Shown here: positions 1 to 7,649 of the stretch, piece by piece
How positions within the stretch are numbered: the stretch's first letter is position 1
Layout of the letters: each line of letters starts with the position of its first letter
DNA from: Bacteroidales bacterium
GTDB taxonomy: Bacteria > Bacteroidota > Bacteroidia > Bacteroidales > Paludibacteraceae
NCBI GenBank assembly: GCA_022777485.1
Contig: JALFGC010000020.1
Coordinates: 1-36,440, forward strand
Direction: 5' to 3'
Length of the DNA: 36,440 nt
Position numbers and translations under genes: made by a program
The notes under the pieces: generated by a model
Database searches by the model: none
What the model was told of the DNA's origin: nothing
The model's input: only the letters and a program-made list of their open reading frames with translations

Positions 1-162
1 TAAAGTTAGAAAATCATGTCCGTTTCTCCAAATTTTTCTCGTAACTAACTAACTTTCAATAAATCAAAGAACAATATTTTTTTTTTAGTGGACAGTAATG
101 TATATATATATATAATAATTAGAATAACCCCTATATCCCCCAAAATTTAATACTTTTTAACG

Positions 163-202
163 AAAAAACGGGGGTACTTTGCGCGAAAAGTACCCCGTTT
201 TT
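163..202. terminator. Bidirectional intrinsic terminator-like hairpin
   Basis: aaaaaacgggggtactt-tgcgcga-aaagtaccccgttttt: long stem flanked by A- and T-tracts. Confidence 0.75.
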
Positions 203-266
203 GAACCACCTTGACCCTTTTTAGGTCTTTATTAGGACTTTATGGTAGTAGATTACTAAATTGCAG

Positions 267-444
267 TGTAACAAATGTAACAAATGAAACATGTTACAGC
301 CTAACATATAATTTCCGTGAACCCATAACATGTAATTATCGTGTAATTATTCATATAAATTTAGCAATGAATAATTAATGGTTAATTACATGGGCATTAT
401 ATGTTAAACACGTAACATTTGTTTCATTTGTTTCATTTGTTACA
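267..444. repeat. Large nested inverted repeat (four successive arm pairs)
   Basis: Outer arms 267-297 and 412-444 (GTAACAAATGAAAC / GTTTCATTTGTTAC type); TAACATATAAT 302-312 / ATTATATGTTA 396-406; CATGTAATTA 329-338 / TAATTACATG 383-392; TAATTATTCAT 344-354 / ATGAATAATTA 367-377. Confidence 0.85.
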
Positions 445-462
445 ATAACATTTAGTATTCAT

Positions 463-493
463 TTGCATATTTCAAAAAAAAGTTGTACCTTTG
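463..493 (+). promoter_or_regulatory. Bacteroidota-type promoter (-33 TTGC / -7 TAccTTTG)
   Basis: ttgcatatttcaaaaaaaagttgtacctttg; 31-nt span shared with other promoters in the window. Confidence 0.7.
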
Positions 494-599
494 CAGCGGG
501 GTTGGTTCTCTGTTAATTGTTCATTAATCAGCATAGCAGGAGGGTGGGTAGTTGGTCGCCATTTCGGGACTATTTGCGCGGAAAGGAATAGAGGCATCG

Positions 600-674
600 A
601 TGTCGGCTCTTCAAAATGCGTTAGAGCGTGCCATAGACGCTATTGCAAAGCAGTTACGCCCCTTGTTGGGCTAA
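600..674 (+). CDS. Possible leader small ORF, 24 aa (MSALQNALERAIDAIAKQLRPLLG)
   Basis: ATG..TAA in the 5' leader between promoter 463-493 and ATG 688; ends 13 nt before the helicase start. Confidence 0.2.
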   Translation: MSALQNALERAIDAIAKQLRPLLG

Positions 675-687
675 TATTTGATATTGT

Positions 688-3600
688 ATGGCAATAGATT
701 TTCATCATCCTATGAATGTGTGCCGTGCGTCGGCGGGAACGGGTAAGACCTTCACGCTGGCGGCGTACTATGTGGGGCTGCTCTTGAGCGGCGAGAGTTA
801 TCGCAATATCCTTGCGGTAACCTTCACCAACAAAGCCACCGCCGAGATGAAAGAGCGTATCTTAGGCTACCTCTACGGCATAGCCACCGGCACCGGCGAC
901 GAAGCGTTTTTGAAGAAAGCATTGGAGTTGAGTGGTCAGTGGTCAGTGAGTAGTAGAGGTGCGGTCTCCTTGCCGCACCAAGAGGGAAATCGAAGCGAAA
1001 CTATTGTGCGGCCTGGAGACCGCACCTCCTTGAAGGCGCGGGCGGAGCAGTGCTTTCGCGAGATGTTGCTGGACTATGATAATGTGCAGGTGAGCACCAT
1101 CGACTCCTTCTTGCAGACATTGCTCGCCGGCATGGCGAAGATGCTGGGAAAGGCAGCAGGCTTTCGCGTGGAACTGAACCTCAAGCAAGTGATTACCAAG
1201 GCGGTAGATAGGCTTCTTACCACTGACATGAGTCCCGCTTTGCAGCAGATAATGGGCGACTATTTGCAGGAGCAACTGCGTCAAGAAGGGCGATGGGACA
1301 TACGGCAGACGCTCATCACCTTAGCGCTGGACCTCTACAACGAGCAGGTGCAGATGTTGGTCTCAGACGGCAAGGTGGAGTTGGATGAGAAGACGATAAG
1401 TGCCTACAAGCGTAGTTTAGACAGATGGGCGCAGTTGCCCGAGATGCAGAACCTGCAGAACATGGTGGCGCAGGCGAAAAATGACAACGAGGCATCGGCG
1501 AAGCCTGATAAACAGGTTGGAGATGCCATCACGCGCATCGAGCGCTCACTCGCCGGCGAAAAAACGCTTCCGAGCAAAGATTGGTTTCGCTGGCTGACAG
1601 AGAATAAACTGGAGAAGACCACCGACCCGCTCTTGCTGAGTATCAACGAACAGGCAGCGCGCTGCGGGAAGATATACCGCGAGTGCATGCTCACCCGTTC
1701 GGGCCTGAACGATATGCGGCTGATGAGAAGCCTCCTGCAAGAGATAGAGACCTGTCTGCAAGACGAGAACCGTATGCTGCTCGCGAAAACGGCGAACACC
1801 CTCCGCAATGCGCTCAAAGAGGGCGACGCGGACTTCGTCTTGGAGAAAGCCGGTATCCGCTACAAGCACATCATGATAGATGAGTTCCAAGATACCAGCA
1901 CGCTCCAATGGCAGGTGTTCCGCCCCTTGATCGCCGATGTGTTGGCAGGCGAAGGACATACCTTGCTCATCGTGGGCGACATCAAACAGAGCATCTACCG
2001 CTGGCGCAACGGAGACTGGCATATTATGGCGGAACTTGGTACGGAGAGCGACCCTTTCCAAGCCTACTACAACAAGGACTTCGCGCCGTTAGTGAAGAAC
2101 TTCCGCTCGCGGCGAAATGTGGTGCAGTTCAACCTGCAAACCATGATGCGCGTATGTGAACTCAACGATGCCAATCGCAGGGTAAAAGCGCTGTATGATG
2201 AAGGGTATGGTAGTGGTCAGTGGTCAGTAGTCAGTGGTCAGTGGTCAGTGGTCAGTGGTCAGAACGCTACTGAAAACCTTTCCGATTTCTACAACACCAA
2301 GAACGATGGCGGCTTCGTGCGCCTGCGGGTGTATCCTCAGTGCAGAGCCTCGAAAAAAGAGGCGGCCTCCCTTGCCGAACAGACCTTGCAGAAAGAGCGG
2401 GTGCAGCAAGATATACTGACGGATATGTTTACCACCATCCGCCAACTGTTGGACAAGGGCGAGCGCGCGTCGGACATCATGATTCTCGTGCGCAAGAACG
2501 CCATAGCGCAACAGGTGGTGGACTTCTACAACACGCAGGTGGATTGGCACGAGCAAGTGCGTATCGTCTCTGCCGACAGTTTCCATATTGACCAATCGCA
2601 GTCCGTGCAGATGATTATCAATGCCCTCTTGGCGACCGACCCGGCGCAGAACATCGCGCGCCGCTATGTGGACCTTCACCTGCCTGAGAATCATCCTGCG
2701 AAAACGAATCTGCAAGAGCGGCTCGCCGCCACCAACGACTTGCCGCTCTACGAGCAGGTGCAAGCCATCGTGCGCTTGCTACTATGTGATGAGCAAGGCA
2801 TGTTCTTGGGCGACGACCTCGCGTATGTTAACTGCTTCATGGACAAGTTGATGAACTATGTCGCTACCGAGGGGGCTAATCGGCAGGCTTTCTTGCAGTA
2901 TTGGGCGGATATGATGCACGCCGACTCCATCTCCGCGCCCGACACCAATGCCATGCGTATCATGACTGTCCACTCTTCCAAAGGATTGGAGAGCAAGACC
3001 CTGTTCATACCCTTCTGCAACTGGGACGTGGTGGATAATACAAAGCATCCGAATCTGTGGTGCGAGGCTTGCGTACAGCCGCAGGGAAATGTGAAGCGGC
3101 TCAAGCAAGTGCCTGTGCCTTGGAAACAGGCGATGGAAGGCACGGACTACGAGGCGGCATATATCGCGGAGGCAGAGGCGCAGCGGGTGGATAACCTTAA
3201 CCTGCTCTATGTGGCGCTCACGCGCGCGGCGGATAACCTCTATCTCTATACCGACTACCCCGTGCAGAAGACAGAGGTCGAAGTAGACCATCATGTTGGG
3301 ACGCTGCTGATGAATGCCTACGGGCTCAAAGAGGCGGTGCTGGAGGCGTTTGAGAACTATTCGGATGAGACGCAGCCCTGCTTTGTGGAGTACACCTTAG
3401 GCGAAGAGCCCTATATCCACCGTCCCAAGCAGGAGCAGAAAGCGGACTTGTTCTCCTTCCGCTGTGCCGAAGAACTGCCGGCTGCCATGCAGAGCAACGA
3501 CGACCAAGTGCGCTTCCGACAGTCGCAAGAGTCCATGCTCTACGGCTTGTTCGGCGAGGAGAAAGCGCAGCAGATGATAGCGCATATCAATATCGGCTCC

Positions 3601-4029
3601 CTCTGCCACGACATACTGGCGCATATAGAAACGCGCGAAGACCAACAGACGGTGGTGGACCAATACATGCAGCGCGGCGTGATAGAGTCGGAGGGGCAAC
3701 GCTGCGAGGTGGAGTCGCTGCTGAACCGCGCATGGGAGAACCCGCGGATGTGCGAGTGGTTTAATGGCTCATGGGACTTGCTACGAGAGCAGGCGATGAT
3801 GGTGAACGGCGAGGAGAAGCGACCCGACCGCGTGATGCTCAAAGGCGACAAAGCCATCGTGCTTGATTACAAGTTCGGCGCTCCCAATCCGAAGTACCAC
3901 CGGCAGGTGCGGGAATACATGGAAGTCATGCGCCTCCTCGGCTACCGCGAAGTGGAAGGCTACCTCTGGTACGCACAACAAGCAGATTTAGAACGCGTTA
4001 ATACGCTGTCTGACCGCGCTTTGCGCTGA
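688..4029 (+). CDS. UvrD/Rep-type helicase with C-terminal PD-(D/E)XK nuclease (AddA/RecB-like)
   Basis: Walker A RASAGTGKTFTLA, FTNKATAEMKERI, IDEFQDTS, GDIKQSIYRWRNGD, VALTRAADNLYLY, C-terminal DRVMLKGDKAIVLDYKFG. Confidence 0.9.
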   Translation: MAIDFHHPMNVCRASAGTGKTFTLAAYYVGLLLSGESYRNILAVTFTNKATAEMKERILGYLYGIATGTGDEAFLKKALELSGQWSVSSRGAVSLPHQEGNRSETIVRPGDRTSLKARAEQCFREMLLDYDNVQVSTIDSFLQTLLAGMAKMLGKAAGFRVELNLKQVITKAVDRLLTTDMSPALQQIMGDYLQEQLRQEGRWDIRQTLITLALDLYNEQVQMLVSDGKVELDEKTISAYKRSLDRWAQLPEMQNLQNMVAQAKNDNEASAKPDKQVGDAITRIERSLAGEKTLPSKDWFRWLTENKLEKTTDPLLLSINEQAARCGKIYRECMLTRSGLNDMRLMRSLLQEIETCLQDENRMLLAKTANTLRNALKEGDADFVLEKAGIRYKHIMIDEFQDTSTLQWQVFRPLIADVLAGEGHTLLIVGDIKQSIYRWRNGDWHIMAELGTESDPFQAYYNKDFAPLVKNFRSRRNVVQFNLQTMMRVCELNDANRRVKALYDEGYGSGQWSVVSGQWSVVSGQNATENLSDFYNTKNDGGFVRLRVYPQCRASKKEAASLAEQTLQKERVQQDILTDMFTTIRQLLDKGERASDIMILVRKNAIAQQVVDFYNTQVDWHEQVRIVSADSFHIDQSQSVQMIINALLATDPAQNIARRYVDLHLPENHPAKTNLQERLAATNDLPLYEQVQAIVRLLLCDEQGMFLGDDLAYVNCFMDKLMNYVATEGANRQAFLQYWADMMHADSISAPDTNAMRIMTVHSSKGLESKTLFIPFCNWDVVDNTKHPNLWCEACVQPQGNVKRLKQVPVPWKQAMEGTDYEAAYIAEAEAQRVDNLNLLYVALTRAADNLYLYTDYPVQKTEVEVDHHVGTLLMNAYGLKEAVLEAFENYSDETQPCFVEYTLGEEPYIHRPKQEQKADLFSFRCAEELPAAMQSNDDQVRFRQSQESMLYGLFGEEKAQQMIAHINIGSLCHDILAHIETREDQQTVVDQYMQRGVIESEGQRCEVESLLNRAWENPRMCEWFNGSWDLLREQAMMVNGEEKRPDRVMLKGDKAIVLDYKFGAPNPKYHRQVREYMEVMRLLGYREVEGYLWYAQQADLERVNTLSDRALR
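939..1030 (+). repeat. In-frame intragenic element: heptamer TGGTCAG units plus 23-bp inverted arms
   Basis: agtggtcagtggtcagtgag, then GAGGTGCGGTCTCCTTGCCGCAC (956-978) inverted at 1006-1028 (21/23 match); translated within the ORF. Confidence 0.8.
2214..2262 (+). repeat. Heptanucleotide tandem repeat TGGTCAG x7 inside CDS
   Basis: 7 x 7 bp, one unit tagtcag; encodes SGQWSVVSGQWSVVSGQ. Confidence 0.95.
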
Positions 4030-4030
4030 A

Positions 4031-4169
4031 AGACCGTCTTACGACTATCCGACAAACGACCGCTCACTTCGTTCGCTGTCAGACTGATTTAGTATCGAAA
4101 GGTAAATCAGTCGTTCAACGAAGCGGTCGGATAGTGAACGAAGTGAGCGGTCAGACAGTGAAACGGTCT
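4031..4169. repeat. Complex inverted repeat between addA-like and addB-like genes
   Basis: Perfect arms GACCGCTCACTTCGTTC 4058-4074 / 4136-4152; ACTATCCGA 4044-4052 / 4127-4135; GACTGATTTA 4082-4091 / 4103-4112; AGACCGT 4031-4037 / ACGGTCT 4163-4169. Confidence 0.85.
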
Positions 4170-4187
4170 TATAATCAATAAAATCTT

Positions 4188-7106
4188 ATGAATAGTTTCC
4201 TACAACAAACAGCCCAAGATATAGTGAACCACTACACGTGGGAAGGACTACGTGATGTAACGCTCGTGTTCCCATCGCGCCGTGCGGGATTGGTATTGAA
4301 AAACGAGTTAAAGCAACTCCAGCGAGCGCAACATCCTGCGCCTGTCTTCCTTCCTACCATCACCACGCTGAGCGAACTCTTCGATGCTCTCTCGCCTTTG
4401 CAGCAAGAGGACGAACTGAGGATTATCTGCCGACTGTTCCGTATCTACAAGGAGGTTACCGGCGAGCAGATAACGCTCGATTTGTTCTACGGTTGGGGGC
4501 GACAAATCATCTCCGACTTCAACAATATTGACAAAGCAGTACCCCAAAACGAGGTAAAAGCCTTTTTCGAGAATACCATAGCCGCGCGGGAATTAGAACA
4601 GGTAAAATTAGACGAAGAGACCGCAACACGACTCAAAGACCTCCTTCGTCAATCAGGTGCAAGCAAAGAGTATAACGAAGAGTCTATCCAATCGAAGTAC
4701 GATGCCTTATGGCGCAACCTCTACACCATCTATCTCCGCCTAAATGAGCAACTGTTAAGCGAGGGCAAAGGCTACGAAGGCGCGCGTATGCGAGCCGCCT
4801 TAGAACACATAAAGACCCTCCCTAACCCTCCCATAAAGGGAGGGGAAATAAAGTCTCCCTTTAAGGGAGATTTAGAGGGTCTTGTGGGAGGGGCTAATTC
4901 TTCCTATTGCTTCATCGGGTTCAACTATCTGCTCCGTGTGGAGAAAGAGTTAATGCGTTGGTTCAAAGACCATCGAAACGGGCGTTTCTATTGGGATTAT
5001 GTAGAAGACTTCCAAACCAACACCAAGGCATTTGCGTTCGTACAGCAGCATATCCGCGATTTGGGAAACGCTGCTGAGCCTATGCCGTGGAAAGAGCCAA
5101 AGGAGATAGAGGTCGTCGCTACCACCACCGGCAATGCGCAGGCGCAGTTTGTCGCGCCGTGGCTGCAAACGCACTACACCAAACAAGGCGAGAGAACGGC
5201 AGTAGTGATTTGCGACGAAGGGATGCTGGAGCCCGTTATCTATGCCCTGCCGGCGCTATCGTTAGGGAACCAAGAACAAGGAGCCGAGAGCCAAGAGCCC
5301 GCACCTATCAACATCACCAAGGGCTTCCCGCTCGCCAACACCAAGGTCTATGCCCAAGTGCTGCAAGCCCTTGAGCAACAAACTCAACAACAAAAAGCCA
5401 AGCCATGCACCCATGAAGAGGTATTAGCCGTTTTGGACTCCCTGCTGCAAACCCTTGATGAGAGGCAACCGAATACTGGGGATGCAGGCGTCTCGCCTGC
5501 GGTAGAGGAGGTGCGGTCTCCAGGCCGCACCACAGACACCAATAGGGACGAAGGCGTCCCGCCTGCGGAAAAGTCTTCTTCTTTCGGAGATTTGGATACC
5601 CCTTCTACTCGCAAAACCAATTGGCATACGCTCCTCCTGCGCGAGTCTGTCTATCAGTTGCGCTGTGCTATCAATCGTTTCCGCCAACTCACCGAAGATC
5701 CGCTCTTGCGAGAGGCTATTACCTCCCTGCCGCTGTTGCGTAACTTGCTGGTGCATTTCCTGAGCGGCATCTCCCTGCCTTTCAACGGCGAGCCGATAAC
5801 GGATATTCAGGTGATGGGTGTGCTGGAGACCCGTATGCTCGACTTCGATAACTTGCTGCTGCTCAACGTGGAAGAAGGAGTAGTCCCCCAACAGCAGGCG
5901 GACCTATCGTTTATCCCCTACTATTTGCGCAAGTCCTACCACATGCCGACCAAGGACGAGGGGGCGACTGTCTATGCCTACAACTTCTTCCGGCTCATGG
6001 CGCGGGCAAAGCATGTTACGCTGCTCTTCAGCGAAGCCGAGACTGCCATGGGACGCAAAACAATGTCCCGCTTCATCATGCAGATGATGGTCAATCCCAA
6101 CCACTTCACCGTCCGCAAACTCTCACTCAATGAAGCAAAAAATACCTATTCCGATAACTCCGATAACTCCCTTTCTTTCTCCCTCCCTTGTGGGGAGGGG
6201 TGGGGAGGGTCTTCCCTTTCCCCTTCTGCCATCAACACCTACATCGAGTGCCGCCGCAAGTTCTATTGGCAGTATGTGGAGCACTTGCGGCAGGTAGAGC
6301 CCGACACCCTGATTTTCGCTTCCAACACGCTCGGAACCATCGTCCACCAAGTGATGGAAGACCTATATAAACCCCTGTTAAACACGCCGTTGAATCCTGA
6401 TTGGCTGGAGCAAACTGCCAACGACGACGCCCTACTGATAGAGGCACTCCGGCAAGCCTATAACGAGGTGAACGAAAAGAATGGAGTAGAGTACCATTTC
6501 GACCGACATCCGATGGAGAACATCGTGATGATTGAGTTCGTGAAGAACATCTTGCGCCGTGACAAGCAAGATGCACAAGCCCACGGACTGACCATCCTCC
6601 TTTCGGAGAAAAAGCACACCTTCCTATTAGATGGCGTGAGGATTGGTGGCACTATCGACCGCATGGATAAGGTGGGCGATAGGGTGCGTATAGTGGACTA
6701 CAAGACAGGCGCGTACGACGCTAAACGATTAGAAACCACATGGGAAGACCTCTTCAAATCCCCTGACTCGCGCTATGTCCTCCAAACACTCATCTATAGC
6801 GAAGCCGCGCTGCACAAAGATGATGACAAGCAGTCGACAACACTCGGTTCCCTGCACGAAGTTCCCTACACGCAGTTGACTCCCCATCTCTATTTCACCC
6901 AAAAGAATCTTAGCCAAACCGATGGCACGGTGAAGATAGAGAAAGTAGCGGTGGATAACTACCTTGCCATCCGTAGCGAGTTCCTCGAACGACTGCATAA
7001 GAAAGTGTCGGACATCAAGTCCGAAACCGAGTTCCCGATGGTGGAAGAAAAGGACTGCTCCAAATACTGCCCCTTCCGCTTGCTCTGCCACCGCGAGGGA
7101 GTATAA
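4188..7106 (+). CDS. AddB-like PD-(D/E)XK nuclease / inactivated helicase with Fe-S cysteine motif
   Basis: N-terminal VFPSRRAGLVLKNEL; C-terminal IVDYKTG; CRRKFYW plus CSKYCPFRLLC cysteines as in AddB-type nucleases; directly follows the AddA-like gene. Confidence 0.85.
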   Translation: MNSFLQQTAQDIVNHYTWEGLRDVTLVFPSRRAGLVLKNELKQLQRAQHPAPVFLPTITTLSELFDALSPLQQEDELRIICRLFRIYKEVTGEQITLDLFYGWGRQIISDFNNIDKAVPQNEVKAFFENTIAARELEQVKLDEETATRLKDLLRQSGASKEYNEESIQSKYDALWRNLYTIYLRLNEQLLSEGKGYEGARMRAALEHIKTLPNPPIKGGEIKSPFKGDLEGLVGGANSSYCFIGFNYLLRVEKELMRWFKDHRNGRFYWDYVEDFQTNTKAFAFVQQHIRDLGNAAEPMPWKEPKEIEVVATTTGNAQAQFVAPWLQTHYTKQGERTAVVICDEGMLEPVIYALPALSLGNQEQGAESQEPAPINITKGFPLANTKVYAQVLQALEQQTQQQKAKPCTHEEVLAVLDSLLQTLDERQPNTGDAGVSPAVEEVRSPGRTTDTNRDEGVPPAEKSSSFGDLDTPSTRKTNWHTLLLRESVYQLRCAINRFRQLTEDPLLREAITSLPLLRNLLVHFLSGISLPFNGEPITDIQVMGVLETRMLDFDNLLLLNVEEGVVPQQQADLSFIPYYLRKSYHMPTKDEGATVYAYNFFRLMARAKHVTLLFSEAETAMGRKTMSRFIMQMMVNPNHFTVRKLSLNEAKNTYSDNSDNSLSFSLPCGEGWGGSSLSPSAINTYIECRRKFYWQYVEHLRQVEPDTLIFASNTLGTIVHQVMEDLYKPLLNTPLNPDWLEQTANDDALLIEALRQAYNEVNEKNGVEYHFDRHPMENIVMIEFVKNILRRDKQDAQAHGLTILLSEKKHTFLLDGVRIGGTIDRMDKVGDRVRIVDYKTGAYDAKRLETTWEDLFKSPDSRYVLQTLIYSEAALHKDDDKQSTTLGSLHEVPYTQLTPHLYFTQKNLSQTDGTVKIEKVAVDNYLAIRSEFLERLHKKVSDIKSETEFPMVEEKDCSKYCPFRLLCHREGV
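4814..4881. repeat. In-frame cloverleaf-forming repeat inside CDS
   Basis: Outer stem GACCCTC 4814-4820 / GAGGGTC 4875-4881; hairpins CCCTCCC-ataaa-GGGAGGG 4826-4844 and TCTCCCTttaAGGGAGA 4854-4870; encodes NPPIKGGEIKSPFKGDLEGLVGG. Confidence 0.85.
5481..5568. repeat. Cluster of three in-frame palindromic repeats inside CDS
   Basis: GCAGGCGtctCGCCTGC (~5484-5500), GAGGTGCGGTCTCCAGGCCGCACC (5508-5531), AAGGCGTCCCGCCTGCGG (~5551-5568); encodes DAGVSPAVEEVRSPGRTTDTNRDEGVPPAEKSS. Confidence 0.85.
6161..6216. repeat. In-frame low-complexity / hairpin repeat inside CDS
   Basis: ccgataactccgataactcc, then ctccctcccttgtggggaggggtggggaggg; encodes SDNSDNSLSFSLPCGEGWGGSS. Confidence 0.7.
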
Positions 7107-7108
7107 AT

Positions 7109-7132
7109 AACGGAGGCATTATAGCCTCCGTT
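7109..7132. terminator. Hairpin between convergent genes
   Basis: aacggaggc-attata-gcctccgtt; overlaps last codons of the minus-strand thioesterase ORF. Confidence 0.6.
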
Positions 7133-7625
7133 GTAGTTCCTCCCACGTGATATCCTCGTCTTCCACTGTTGAATCCCGAAACATCATCTCATCTTTCGCT
7201 TTATCCTTCGGGAAAGTGAAGTAAGTGCAGGTGCATTCGCAAAGCAGTTCGCCGTCTTCACTCCAAATCTCCCCGACTACTATCGCGATATTTCGCCGCA
7301 TCTCTTTCAAGTATCCGCGCAACTTGATGTATTTCTGCAAAGTAGATACGGGCTTATGATAGCGTGTCTCCATCTTCGCTGTTACGCCGGCGGTCTGCAA
7401 CTTATGGAATATCACCCATCCGCATACCTCATCGAGCAACACGGCTTGCACGCCACCGTGCAGTGTGTTTATCCACGACTGGTGGTTCTGTGTGGGCTTC
7501 CAAATAGAGATAATATCGTCGCCGTCCTCATAGAAGCGCATCTGTGCGCCGATAGGATTCGTGGGGCAGCAGCCAAAGCAGTTGTAGCCGCTCACACCCG
7601 TCCAAGGGTTATGTATCAGTCTCAT
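7119..7625 (-). CDS. PaaI-like hotdog thioesterase
   Basis: NCFGCCPTNPIGAQMRF, HQSWINTLHGGVQAVLLDEVCGW hotdog signature. Confidence 0.75.
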   Translation of the reverse strand: MRLIHNPWTGVSGYNCFGCCPTNPIGAQMRFYEDGDDIISIWKPTQNHQSWINTLHGGVQAVLLDEVCGWVIFHKLQTAGVTAKMETRYHKPVSTLQKYIKLRGYLKEMRRNIAIVVGEIWSEDGELLCECTCTYFTFPKDKAKDEMMFRDSTVEDEDITWEELQRRL

Positions 7626-7649
7626 AAAAGAATCAGGAAAAAGGAAGTG

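Noticed and set aside
101-116. (TA)n run as a functional element
   Set aside because: Short dinucleotide tract in AT-rich spacer; no supporting context
491-697. 68-aa ORF starting in the promoter -7 box
   Set aside because: Begins inside the promoter with a non-ATG start and overlaps the helicase start; no coding signature
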